Assembly: GCA_903932545.1 (NCBI GenBank)
Contig: CAIZGT010000530.1
Location: forward strand, 1-12,458
DNA length: 12,458 bases
Source of the DNA: an uncultured Rhodospirillales bacterium
Lineage (GTDB): Bacteria > Pseudomonadota > Alphaproteobacteria > Acetobacterales > Acetobacteraceae
Direction of reading: 5' to 3'
Shown piece by piece: positions 1 to 8,055 of the stretch. A program made the translations under genes and the position numbers. The first letter of the stretch is position 1, and each line of letters opens with the position of its first letter. The notes beneath the pieces were generated by a model that worked only from the letters and a program-made list of their open reading frames with translations, made no database searches and had not been told where the DNA came from.

Positions 1-2
1 CA

Positions 3-62
3 GCCCACGGGGCTGAAATTGTGAAAATGCTCGAACAGACATACACGGTTCGCAGGGTCTAA
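3..62 (+). CDS. 3' end of an upstream gene (partial)
   Basis: An open frame runs in from the left edge and ends at a TAA at 60-62, giving a tail that ends in EQTYTVRRV. The other two plus-strand frames stop at 15-17 and 22-24. The next gene starts 34 bp downstream on the same strand, so this is probably the last part of another gene of the same polysaccharide operon. Only about 20 codons are visible, too few to name a family. It could also be a chance open frame. Confidence 0.45.
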   Translation, partial: AHGAEIVKMLEQTYTVRRV

Positions 63-83
63 AGCGGCGGCGGCGTCCGCGCT

Positions 84-89
84 GGAGGG
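84..89 (+). promoter_or_regulatory. Shine-Dalgarno GGAGGG for the first glycosyltransferase
   Basis: GGAGGG ends 7 nt before the GTG at 97 and supports that non-ATG start. Confidence 0.6.
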
Positions 90-96
90 TGAAGCC

Positions 97-1161
97 GTGG
101 CGCGCAGGATTTGGCTCGATATCACCGGTTTGCGGCCTGGCAGCGACGCGGGCATGTATGCCATTCGGTTGAACGCGGCGCTGGGTGCTGCTGGCCAAAC
201 CGTGGTGATTTGCCAACGCGTGCCGGGGCTGCAAATTCTCTCAATAGATGAATTCCGGGAACAGCTCATCGTGCTGCCCACCGAACTGTCGGGCGCTGCG
301 CCACTGCGTGAAATGCTGGACTGGTCGCCCGCTTTGCAGCCGGATGACGGCTTGCAGATGCCGCAGGCTGAGGATGTGTTCATCATGCTCGCCCTGAGCG
401 GTGATGCAGCGCGGGTGGCAGCGTGCGGGGCGCGGATGGTGCTTCTGGCGACCAACGTGACGGTGCTGGCCCGTCCGGATTGGCGCGAGTTGCGCGACGT
501 GGAAGCCGCGCAGCTATGGCTGGAACGCACCGCGCCTGTCACCAAAATCCGCATCGCTCACGCCCAAGCCGCCGCCGACGCGCTGCAAGCCGCCGGGGTT
601 GACGGCACGATGGTGATCGGCTCCGCGGCAGATGCGAGCACACCGCTGGAGGGACCAGCACATCCCCGCCCGTTCATTTTCGCCTCAGGCGAAATCGGTG
701 AGGCCGGGCAGACGCGCAACCTCCTGCTGGTTTGGCGCAGGCTGTTGGAGACGATGCCGATCGGGATGGTCCCAGATTTGGTGATTGCGGGCCCGATCGG
801 CGCGCAGGCCGGGGATACGTTGGAGCAACTGGCTAACAGCCATCTCCTGAACGGCCGCGCACGGGTGATTTTGTTTCCAAGCCCGGCGCAGATTGCCGCG
901 TTGGCGCGAGATTGCGTGTTCGCGGTGGCGATGGCGGCGGCCACCGGCTGGGGGCGAGGTACGCATAATGCGCAATTGTTCGGCGCACCCTGCCTCTCCG
1001 CCTTCGCCTCCTATGGCGCAGTGCCGTTCGACCCGACCAATGCGGCGGGCATTGCTGCACGGATCCGCGCTTGGCTGGTTGATCCGCCGGTGAAGCCGCC
1101 GATGATGATGCGCGGTTGGGATGAGGTGGTGCGCGATTTGCTGCGGGTGATCATGTTATGA
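97..1161 (+). CDS. GT4-like glycosyltransferase paralog, probably catalytically degenerate
   Basis: A 354-residue protein with the two-Rossmann-domain (GT-B) layout of GT4 glycosyltransferases. The start is GTG, preceded by GGAGGG. It aligns by eye with the next gene along its length: the RPDW segment (residues 126-129) matches RPEW, VPDLVIAGPIG matches MPKLVFAGSVG, and the ATGWGRGTHNAQLFGAP segment (282-298) matches the E-x7-E region of the neighbour. In GT4 enzymes that region carries two glutamates that contact the nucleotide-sugar donor; here they are T283 and N291. The His-Asp of the N-terminal domain is T119-N120. A GT-B fold without these residues is unlikely to use the usual GT4 mechanism, so a regulatory or scaffolding partner of the next protein is my inference. 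The stop overlaps the next start (ATGA), implying translational coupling. A divergent but active transferase remains possible. Confidence 0.75.
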   Translation: MARRIWLDITGLRPGSDAGMYAIRLNAALGAAGQTVVICQRVPGLQILSIDEFREQLIVLPTELSGAAPLREMLDWSPALQPDDGLQMPQAEDVFIMLALSGDAARVAACGARMVLLATNVTVLARPDWRELRDVEAAQLWLERTAPVTKIRIAHAQAAADALQAAGVDGTMVIGSAADASTPLEGPAHPRPFIFASGEIGEAGQTRNLLLVWRRLLETMPIGMVPDLVIAGPIGAQAGDTLEQLANSHLLNGRARVILFPSPAQIAALARDCVFAVAMAAATGWGRGTHNAQLFGAPCLSAFASYGAVPFDPTNAAGIAARIRAWLVDPPVKPPMMMRGWDEVVRDLLRVIML

Positions 1162-2234
1162 GCCACGTCGTCCCCACGCTTTACATCACGCTTGAGAGCG
1201 GCACGCGCAATGAGCGGATCCGCGCGATGCGTGGGGTGGCCACCGCGATGCTGGCGGCGGCGTCAGACACGATCCGCGTTGTTGAAATCCGCCCGGATGG
1301 CGCGGGTGCTTTCATTGGCATCCAAGACGCAACACCAATCCGGTTCAAGCGTGGTGACACCGTGCTGGTGGCAACACATGGCTGGATGGTGCCGGAGTTT
1401 GTCGCAGGCGTTGCCGCAGCACAACACCAAGGTGCGCGGATTGCAGCACTGATCCATGATCTCGCGCGGCTGCGGCGGCCCGAGTGGTATCCGCCGGACG
1501 AGAGCATCAATTTTGCGACGTGGCTCGACGGCATGCTCGATCTGGCCGCGCATGTGCTGGTGCCTTCACTCGCCACCGCGCGTGACATTGCGGCGTATCG
1601 GCGCGAGCGCAAGCGACCGGAGATTGAGACGATTCGTATCCGCCTGGGCGACGGCACGCTGGCCAGCCTGGGCAACGCCGACAACCCGGCGACGCGCATT
1701 GATGTGCCTTACGCTCTGGTGGCTGGACCGATTGAAATCCGGCTGAACCACAATGTTGTTGTCGAGGCGTGGCGGCGGCTTGCGGCACGGGTGAAGCCTG
1801 GGCAGATGCCCAAGTTGGTGTTTGCGGGCTCTGTCGGCCCTTTGACCCATGACATGCGCGAGCGGCTGGCGCGGGGCAGCGATCCGAACATCGAAATTAT
1901 CCTTGATCCAGATGATGCAACCCTCAGCGCGCTTTATCGCGGCTGTGCCTTCACCGTGTTTCCGGCGCTGTATGAGGGTTGGGGCATTGCCGTGACGGAG
2001 AGCCTTTGTTTCGGCAAGCCAGTGTTTGCAGCCAATGCGATGGCGCTGCCGGAAGCTGGCGGCAGGCTGGCGCGCTATTTCGACCCGCTAGACCCTGAAG
2101 ATACGGCACGACATATTGAGCGGGTGCTGCTTGATCCGGGCGACAGCATCCGTTGGTGCGATGAAATTGCGCGGGTGTTCGTGCCAACCAAGTGGTCAGA
2201 AACCGCGCGTGCGGTGCTGGCGGCAATGGGTTAG
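1158..2234 (+). CDS. GT4 family glycosyltransferase
   Basis: A 358-residue GT-B glycosyltransferase expected to transfer a sugar from a nucleotide-sugar donor onto a lipid-linked or growing polysaccharide on the cytoplasmic side of the membrane. The GT4 signature is intact: PALYEGWGIAVTESLCFGKP carries the E-x7-E pair (E273 and E281), and the N-terminal domain has the His-Asp pair H100-D101 in ALIHDLARL. The acceptor-side segment KLVFAGSVG precedes the donor domain, and AANAMALPEAGG follows the motif as in mannosyl- and glucosyltransferases of the family. The ATG overlaps the previous stop by 4 bp with no strong Shine-Dalgarno, so coupling is likely. The preceding gene appears to be its degenerate paralog. 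Donor and acceptor cannot be read from the sequence. Confidence 0.88.
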   Translation: MSHVVPTLYITLESGTRNERIRAMRGVATAMLAAASDTIRVVEIRPDGAGAFIGIQDATPIRFKRGDTVLVATHGWMVPEFVAGVAAAQHQGARIAALIHDLARLRRPEWYPPDESINFATWLDGMLDLAAHVLVPSLATARDIAAYRRERKRPEIETIRIRLGDGTLASLGNADNPATRIDVPYALVAGPIEIRLNHNVVVEAWRRLAARVKPGQMPKLVFAGSVGPLTHDMRERLARGSDPNIEIILDPDDATLSALYRGCAFTVFPALYEGWGIAVTESLCFGKPVFAANAMALPEAGGRLARYFDPLDPEDTARHIERVLLDPGDSIRWCDEIARVFVPTKWSETARAVLAAMG

Positions 2235-2240
2235 AGGAGA
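2234..2240 (+). promoter_or_regulatory. Ribosome binding site GAGGAGA that decides the amidase start
   Basis: AGAGGAGA lies just after the glycosyltransferase stop and about 11 nt before the ATG at 2252. In-frame upstream start codons from 2192 would lie inside the previous gene without such a site, so 2252 is preferred. The spacing is slightly long. Confidence 0.55.
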
Positions 2241-2251
2241 ATATTGCCATC

Positions 2252-3499
2252 ATGACGCAGAACCTCGCCGTCGATAGTGCTCGTTTGTGGAGCAGCATCA
2301 TGGAGACCGCCCAGTTCGGGGCGACGCCGAAAGGCGGGATCAACCGGCTCGCGCTGAGTGCGGATGATGCCAAGGTTCGCGCTTGGTTCAAGACGGCGGT
2401 GGAGGCGGTGGGTTGCACGGTGAGCATTGACGCGATGGGCTCGATGTTCGCCCGCAGGCCGGGGCGCAACAACGCGCTGCCGCCGATTGCCATCGGCTCT
2501 CATCTGGACACCCAACCCACCGGCGGCAAGTTCGACGGTGTGATAGGGGTGCTTGCTGGCCTCGAAATTCTGCGGCGCTTGCATGAGGCGGGGATTGAGA
2601 CGGAAGCGCCGATTGAGGTGATCAATTGGACAAATGAAGAAGGCGCGCGCTACGCGCCGGCGATGTTGGCTTCGGGCGTGTTCGCCGGGGTGTTCAGCCT
2701 TGATTACGGCCATTCTCGCGCGGATCGGGATGGTATTCGGTTTGACACCGCGATGGACGGCATCGGCGCGCGCGGGGATGCTCCGTTGGGCCATCCGCTT
2801 TCGGCGCATTTTGAACTGCATATCGAACAGGGACCGATTTTAGAGGAGGAAGGTTGCACAATCGGTGTGGTGAGCGGGGTGCAGTCAATCCGGTGGTATG
2901 AGGGGACGATGATCGGCTTGGATGGTCATGCCGGGGCGACACCGATGCGACTGCGCAAGGATGCGCTCCTCGGCGTGGCGCGGGTGATTGAGGCCACAAA
3001 TCGCGTGGCGCGGGCACATGCGCCGGATGGGCTCGGCACGGTGGGTTTGATCGAAAACCGCCCTAACAGCCGCAATGTGGTGCCCGGTGAGGTGTTCTTC
3101 ACCATCGATTTGCGCCACCCCGATGACGCGACACTGGCGCAGATGGATGTGGCGTTGCGCGATGCGGTGGCGGAGATTGCCGAGGCGGACGGGTTGGCGC
3201 TGACGCTTGAGGAGACGTGGACGGCACCAGCGGTGCATTTCAACCCCGATTGCCGCGCCCGCATCGAGGCGGCGGCGGAGACATTCGGCTACAAAACCCG
3301 CGCCATCGTCTCTGGGGCCGGCCATGACAGTGCCTATATCAACCGCGTTGCGCCCACCGCGATGATTTTCGTCCCGTGCGCGGGGGGCTTGAGCCACAAC
3401 GAGGCGGAGAGTGCGACCGAGGCCGATGTTACGGCGGGGGCGAATGTTCTGCTGCATGCGGTTCTGGCGACGGATCGCGCGTTGGCAGAGACGGCATAA
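2252..3499 (+). CDS. M20 family Zn-dependent amidase (N-carbamoyl-L-amino-acid hydrolase / allantoate amidohydrolase type)
   Basis: A 415-residue cytoplasmic binuclear metallo-hydrolase of the hydantoinase/carbamoylase family, which hydrolyses N-carbamoyl amino acids, ureidoglycine-type substrates or beta-ureidopropionate. With the ATG at 2252 the metal ligands fall where the family has them: H84 in GSHLDT, D95 in KFDGVIG, E129-E130 in TNEEGARY, H190 in HIEQGP and H382 in GLSHNEAE. The dimerisation lid follows HIEQGP, including the VSGVQSIRWYEGTMIG and GHAGATPM segments. The length matches the family's usual 400-420 residues. It starts 17 bp after the glycosyltransferase stop and appears to share its operon, an unusual setting for a pyrimidine or amino-acid catabolic enzyme. 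Its last 71 bp overlap the end of the convergent gene. The family is clear; the exact substrate (carbamoyl amino acid, allantoate, ureidopropionate) cannot be decided. Confidence 0.9.
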   Translation: MTQNLAVDSARLWSSIMETAQFGATPKGGINRLALSADDAKVRAWFKTAVEAVGCTVSIDAMGSMFARRPGRNNALPPIAIGSHLDTQPTGGKFDGVIGVLAGLEILRRLHEAGIETEAPIEVINWTNEEGARYAPAMLASGVFAGVFSLDYGHSRADRDGIRFDTAMDGIGARGDAPLGHPLSAHFELHIEQGPILEEEGCTIGVVSGVQSIRWYEGTMIGLDGHAGATPMRLRKDALLGVARVIEATNRVARAHAPDGLGTVGLIENRPNSRNVVPGEVFFTIDLRHPDDATLAQMDVALRDAVAEIAEADGLALTLEETWTAPAVHFNPDCRARIEAAAETFGYKTRAIVSGAGHDSAYINRVAPTAMIFVPCAGGLSHNEAESATEADVTAGANVLLHAVLATDRALAETA

Positions 3500-6400
3500 C
3501 AAGCCCCGCCAGCAGCAGCAGATCATACAACAATGCCAATCGCGGCGCTTCGAGCACGGCGTCGAACAGCGCGTTGATCAACAGCGCCACCGCGCCTCCA
3601 ATGATCGCAGCGCCGAGTGCGGATTGCGACATCCAGGCGCCGCGGATGGAGGCTGCAATCAGCAGTAGCCAGGACAGCAGCCCAAGCGCACCCGCCTCGA
3701 ACAGTGTCATCAGATACTGGTCGAAAATCCGCCACAGCCAATGATGATCATCGGTGACGAGCCAATGCGCCACGCCATCGGCGAAATCACCGTTGACGAG
3801 AAAATCTCGCCCAGCCGCGTCGCGCAGATGCAGATCGGCGAGGTCGATCACCGATCCGGCGGGGGCGGAGAAGCTGATATCGAGCGGTTTGCCGGAATTC
3901 GGGGCCTTTAGCGCGGCACTGGCAGGCTGCCACGCGCTGCCGACCGGGATTGCTTGGCCCACGCAATCAAAGGAATAGGCGAGCTGTTTTTCGCAGAGAT
4001 TGACGAAGAGTTGTGCGCCGGAGTTCTGCGCGCGGGTGTTGAGCGAGAGCGTCAGCGTTTCGCCATTTGCGGCAAACGGCAGGCGTTGGCCGAAATAGAA
4101 CGGCGCGTGCATGATAAGCGTTGCGTGCGAAGGTGTCTCGGCGCGCTCGATTCGGAAATAGGATGGGCCGTCGGTGGCTGAGGCGGCGTTGATCGATCGG
4201 CTGGGGAAGCTGCCCTCACCCATTCCGAACGCCCAGGCCAGGGCGGTTTTGCTATGCAGCCGCAGCCCGCTTTGCCAATTCGCGGCACGGAAGGCGAAAT
4301 CGGGTGCAATTGTTGAGAGGCGCTCGGCCATGAATGGGGTGTCGAGAGCAGCCGCCACAATCCCGGCCATCAGACCGCAAGCCGCCAGCAATGGCAGCAC
4401 GAGGCCACGCAGAGCGGCGGCGCGCTTGGTGGTGAGCAGCAGCACCAAGCCGGTGATAGCCGCCGCGCCCAGCCCGGCTGCATAGGCGGTGCGTGCGAAG
4501 GTTACGGCCAGGGCGTAGAGTGTTGGCAGTAAGGCCAGCCCCGCGAGCCACCACAGCCGCCCGGCAAGGCCTGCAATGACGAATGGCAGGCTGAGCGCGA
4601 GTGCCGCGCCGATATGGCCGCCGCCGACATGCATTGAGGCGAAGGTGCCGACCACGCGGAAATCAATCGCGCGCTCCCATAACCCGGTGAAGACTTCGCG
4701 CTCGATCACCACACTGGCCGCAATCCCTGCGGCGAGCAGGATCATCCCGGCCAGCAATCGGCGTGGCCCGTTCGGGCGTTGGAGCGATGCTGACAGGAAG
4801 GGCAGCAACAGCAGCGCCTCAGCCACCGGCTTGGCCTCACGCCACGCGTTCCAGGGGCTGGCATAGACCAGATCACTGCCGCCCGGCGGTGGCACCCCCA
4901 ACGCGCCGTGGAGCGTGGCGATGGCAAGGCTTGCGATGAATATGGCCAGAATGACCGCCGTGCCGCGTGACAGCGCAGGCCAGCACGGAGGCTCACGCAG
5001 CATCAGAACCGCGATGGTGGCGAGGACGAAGATGTCTTGCTCACCCAGCAGCCACCAGCCAGAGAAGACCGACAGATCCAGCAGCGGGGTGATCGCGGGC
5101 AGCAGGATGAGCCACAGCGCGGGACATCGCCACAACGCTGCGGCGTAGAGCAGCACTCCACCGGAAAGTGGCACATTCCATACCGGCCAGACGATCAGCA
5201 TCGCAACAGTCAGCAATGCTGCAAGACCGGACACCATCACGTCGGAGCCAGCCCGGTGGCGCGAACTCAGCGGGGGAAATGCCGCCTCGTAAGGCGGGGT
5301 GGGCTGTGCGCGCTGCGCCAGGACGTGGGTTCGCGGCGGGTTGATCCCCACCACCGACCCCAGCATAGACCACAACCTGGGCAGCACCATCAGCGCGGCC
5401 CAGGCAGCGAAAGCGCCGATTTCGGCGTCGTTCAGATCCGGCAGCAGGCCGGGCTTCAGCCAGCGCCCAATCTCAACCGCCAACGCCAGATTGAAGCCGA
5501 TGAGCAATGCCACCACCTGACGGCCGGCGCTGATGCGGCTCCGCCCGCCCCAGAGCATGGCGCCGATGGGGGCGAACATCACCAGATGCACCGCCACAGA
5601 CTTGGCGGCTTGCGCCTTGGTGACGATGTAATGTGTCCATAGCGGCAGATAGAAGCGCGCATCCACCGCGCCCAGCGCCTCGTCAATCGTGCGCCAGCCA
5701 GGGCTGAGCAGTCCGTTCACCGCCACCAACAGCAGCAAATAGGGCAAAATAGCAAATGGCACGGCGCGGCGGATCAGGCTTTGCAGAGCGAGAAACCGCG
5801 TGGGCGTCAGCACCGCCAGTGCCCACGCTCCAGCCGACATGCCGAGCAAGCGCATCGGCAGGGTGAACAGCGACGGCTTGGCCGACAGGATCATCAGCGA
5901 AGCCGCCCAGACAGCAATCACCACGCATGCGCCGCGCCAGAACACGGCGGCAAATTTTGGTCGCTCCCCGCGCAGTAGCAGGCTAAGCCATACTGCCATC
6001 CCCACCGGCATCATCACCAACCCACCCATTAACGACAGCATGGGGCGCATCCACAGCGGACGTTCCGGCGAGGGCATGGCGAGCAGCGAGTGGGTCAGCG
6101 TGTCAATCTGCATGTGCAGGTCGCCAGCCGAGAGCACGAAATCGAATGGCTCCAGCGTGAACAGCACCACGTAGAACGCGGCCAACACCATCACCGCGCG
6201 CAACGCCACCACGTCTTCGCGGCGCAAGGCGTTGAGCATCCGGCTGATGAATCCCTGCCCGATCAACGCGATGCAGACGCCGATCAATCCGCCGATGGAT
6301 TGCGCGGTGATGTAGTTCAGCGTGACGGTGCGCGGAAAATAGAGTTGGACGTATTTTACCGCCAACACCCAGGCCACACAGATTCCCACCGCGAGCATCG

Positions 6401-6695
6401 CTGAGGCAAGCCGCATCACCAACCAGCCGCGCACGCGCAGCGCCAATGCCGTCAGCAGGCCGATGGGGATCACCGCGATCAGGTTGGCCGTCCAATCCGC
6501 GCGCTGGTCGGAGCCGTTTTGCACCCAGCCCGCCTCGATCACCGCGCGCAGCTTGAGCAGCATCAGCCACGGATCGCCATCACGCGGGGAGAACCCGGTG
6601 GGGGAGACCACGGTGCTGCCATAGAACATGAACGCTGCATATGTCAGCGCCAGCGCCGCGCAGAGCCAGCGCGAAGGCAGTCCGCGGTTCGACAC
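3429..6695 (-). CDS. VanZ-like / O-antigen ligase (Wzy_C) fusion membrane protein
   Basis: A 1088-residue polytopic inner-membrane protein. Residues about 8-145 form a VanZ-like unit (ADWTANLIAVIPIGL at 66-80, then YVQLYFPR with a later GGLIG). A second VanZ-like unit lies at about 345-440 (VHLVMFAPIGAMLWG and VEIGRWLKPGLLPDLND). A polar linker at about 452-485 leads to an O-antigen ligase/polymerase module from about 490 to the end, with FARTAYAAGLGAA (733-745), an RAANW/GMGEGSFP segment (803-831) and the late DQYLMTLFEAGALG helix (992-1005). Between them, residues about 845-975 form a hydrophilic, beta-rich insertion ending in LVNGDFADGVAHW, resembling a carbohydrate-binding jelly roll. The role is probably joining or polymerising surface glycan on the outer face of the inner membrane. 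The start is GTG, 4 bp after the ndh stop, with no clear Shine-Dalgarno, suggesting reinitiation. Starting at M23 would cut the first membrane helix. Confidence 0.82.
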   Translation of the reverse strand: MSNRGLPSRWLCAALALTYAAFMFYGSTVVSPTGFSPRDGDPWLMLLKLRAVIEAGWVQNGSDQRADWTANLIAVIPIGLLTALALRVRGWLVMRLASAMLAVGICVAWVLAVKYVQLYFPRTVTLNYITAQSIGGLIGVCIALIGQGFISRMLNALRREDVVALRAVMVLAAFYVVLFTLEPFDFVLSAGDLHMQIDTLTHSLLAMPSPERPLWMRPMLSLMGGLVMMPVGMAVWLSLLLRGERPKFAAVFWRGACVVIAVWAASLMILSAKPSLFTLPMRLLGMSAGAWALAVLTPTRFLALQSLIRRAVPFAILPYLLLLVAVNGLLSPGWRTIDEALGAVDARFYLPLWTHYIVTKAQAAKSVAVHLVMFAPIGAMLWGGRSRISAGRQVVALLIGFNLALAVEIGRWLKPGLLPDLNDAEIGAFAAWAALMVLPRLWSMLGSVVGINPPRTHVLAQRAQPTPPYEAAFPPLSSRHRAGSDVMVSGLAALLTVAMLIVWPVWNVPLSGGVLLYAAALWRCPALWLILLPAITPLLDLSVFSGWWLLGEQDIFVLATIAVLMLREPPCWPALSRGTAVILAIFIASLAIATLHGALGVPPPGGSDLVYASPWNAWREAKPVAEALLLLPFLSASLQRPNGPRRLLAGMILLAAGIAASVVIEREVFTGLWERAIDFRVVGTFASMHVGGGHIGAALALSLPFVIAGLAGRLWWLAGLALLPTLYALAVTFARTAYAAGLGAAAITGLVLLLTTKRAAALRGLVLPLLAACGLMAGIVAAALDTPFMAERLSTIAPDFAFRAANWQSGLRLHSKTALAWAFGMGEGSFPSRSINAASATDGPSYFRIERAETPSHATLIMHAPFYFGQRLPFAANGETLTLSLNTRAQNSGAQLFVNLCEKQLAYSFDCVGQAIPVGSAWQPASAALKAPNSGKPLDISFSAPAGSVIDLADLHLRDAAGRDFLVNGDFADGVAHWLVTDDHHWLWRIFDQYLMTLFEAGALGLLSWLLLIAASIRGAWMSQSALGAAIIGGAVALLINALFDAVLEAPRLALLYDLLLLAGLVMPSLPTRDPSPEPHAAEHSPPP

Positions 6696-6699
6696 GTGA

Positions 6700-8043
6700 C
6701 TAGTGCAGCTTGACCGAAGGCGTTACCCGGCTGGAGAACATCCCCATCACCGTGCGCCAAACCGTCGGCACATGTCCGTGCAGGGCGGAGAGATGCATCT
6801 TGTAGAGGCTGCGATACATCAGCCGGGCAAAATAGCCTTCGATGAACAGGCTTTTGCCGACGATGAAGCCCATCAGGCTGCCAACCGTGCTGTATTTGCC
6901 CAAGGAAACCAGCGAGCCGAAATCGCGGTAGATATACGGCTCCAACGGCTTGCCAGCCAGGCGCAGTGAGATTTGCTTGACCATATGCGTGGCCTGCTGG
7001 TGCGCCGCCTGGGCGCGCGGCGGCACTGGCGTGTCGTAGCCGGGGCGCGGGCACGAGGCGCAATCCCCCATTGCGAAGATGTTCTCATCAAGCGTGGTTT
7101 GCAGGGTTTGATGCACGACGAGTTGGTTGGTGCGGGTGACTTCCAACCCGTCCATGCGGCCCAACACGTCCGGCCCCTTGACGCCTGCTGCCCAGACCAC
7201 GAGTTCGGCGGGGATCAGGCTGCCATCGGCCAGACACACACCATCGGCGCGCACTTCAGCGACGCGGGTGCCGGTGCGTACGTCAACACCCATTTGGATA
7301 AGCAGAGCCTGCGTTGCCATCGAGATTTTTTCCGGCAATGCGGGCAAAATCCGCGGGGCGGCCTCCACCAGCACGATGCGCACGTCGCGCTCGGGCACGA
7401 TGCGACTGAAGCCGATGGCGACCATGGCGCGCACGGTGCGGTGCAATTCGGCGGAGAGTTCGGTGCCGGTGGCCCCTGCGCCGATGATGGCGACGTGAAG
7501 TTGGCCAGGGCGGACCGGCTCGGCCTGGGCGTTGGCGCGCAGGCAGGCGTTGATCAGGCGGCGATTGAACCGCGTGGCCTGATCGGCGGTCTCCAGCGGG
7601 ACGGCGAATTCAGCCGCACCTTTGGTGCCGAAATCATTGGTCACGCTGCCCACTGAGAGGATCAGCGTGTCATACGCCACTTCCCGCGCGGGGGTGATTT
7701 CGCGGCCCTCGTCATCGTGCATTGGCCCGAGTTTTATCACCTTCGCCGCACGGTCAATGCCCATCAACTCACCGAGGCGGTAAGTGAAATTGTGCCAATG
7801 GGCTTGGGCGAGATAGTTCAGTTCGTGTTCGGCACGGTCTAGGCTGCCAGCGGCCACGGAATGCAGCAACGGCTTCCAGATATGCGTGCGGGCACGTTCG
7901 ACGAGAACCACATCTGCCTTGCCGGATTTGCCCAGGCTGTCTCCCAGCCGGGTGACGAGTTCAAGGCCTGCCGCACCGCCGCCGACGACGACGATGCGGT
8001 GTTGTCCTGGTTTGGCGAATGACGAAATCTGCGTTTGGCTCAA
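6700..8043 (-). CDS. ndh: Type II NADH:quinone oxidoreductase (NDH-2)
   Basis: A 447-residue flavoprotein of the two-dinucleotide-binding family that oxidises NADH and reduces membrane quinone without pumping protons. The FAD-binding Rossmann motif is VVVGGGAAGLE (18-28) and the NADH-binding one is AIIGAGATGTELSAEL (185-200). FAMGDCA (323-329) is the C-terminal FAD contact, and PPRAQAAHQQ (341-350) is the quinone-site region typical of NDH-2. The C-terminal stretch around IEGYFARLMYRSLYKMHLSAL (401-421) looks like the amphipathic membrane anchor. The start is TTG at 8043 with AGGGA 7 nt upstream; no ATG in frame gives a better N-terminus, since the FAD motif begins at residue 18. An FNR box lies about 110 bp upstream in the divergent intergenic region. 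The gene runs 4 bp short of the VanZ-ligase gene and may be cotranscribed with it. Confidence 0.9.
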   Translation of the reverse strand: MSQTQISSFAKPGQHRIVVVGGGAAGLELVTRLGDSLGKSGKADVVLVERARTHIWKPLLHSVAAGSLDRAEHELNYLAQAHWHNFTYRLGELMGIDRAAKVIKLGPMHDDEGREITPAREVAYDTLILSVGSVTNDFGTKGAAEFAVPLETADQATRFNRRLINACLRANAQAEPVRPGQLHVAIIGAGATGTELSAELHRTVRAMVAIGFSRIVPERDVRIVLVEAAPRILPALPEKISMATQALLIQMGVDVRTGTRVAEVRADGVCLADGSLIPAELVVWAAGVKGPDVLGRMDGLEVTRTNQLVVHQTLQTTLDENIFAMGDCASCPRPGYDTPVPPRAQAAHQQATHMVKQISLRLAGKPLEPYIYRDFGSLVSLGKYSTVGSLMGFIVGKSLFIEGYFARLMYRSLYKMHLSALHGHVPTVWRTVMGMFSSRVTPSVKLH

Positions 8044-8050
8044 GTGATAT

Positions 8051-8055
8051 TCCCT
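8051..8055 (-). promoter_or_regulatory. Shine-Dalgarno AGGGA supporting the TTG start of ndh
   Basis: On the minus strand AGGGA ends 7 nt before the TTG at 8043. It fixes the start just ahead of the FAD-binding motif. Confidence 0.5.

Noticed and set aside
1951..2493. A 180-codon minus-strand open frame across the glycosyltransferase-amidase junction
   Set aside because: It runs opposite to two well-supported genes and their ribosome site and shows no recognisable domain.
2885..3526. A 213-codon minus-strand open frame antisense to the amidase
   Set aside because: The amidase carries all five metal-ligand motifs on the plus strand. The antisense product is arginine-rich and motif-free.
5037..5642. 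A 201-codon plus-strand open frame antisense to the VanZ-ligase gene
   Set aside because: Its product is rich in Gln, His, Arg and Pro with no domain pattern, as expected from a shadow of a GC-rich membrane gene. The opposite strand encodes clear membrane helices and motifs.
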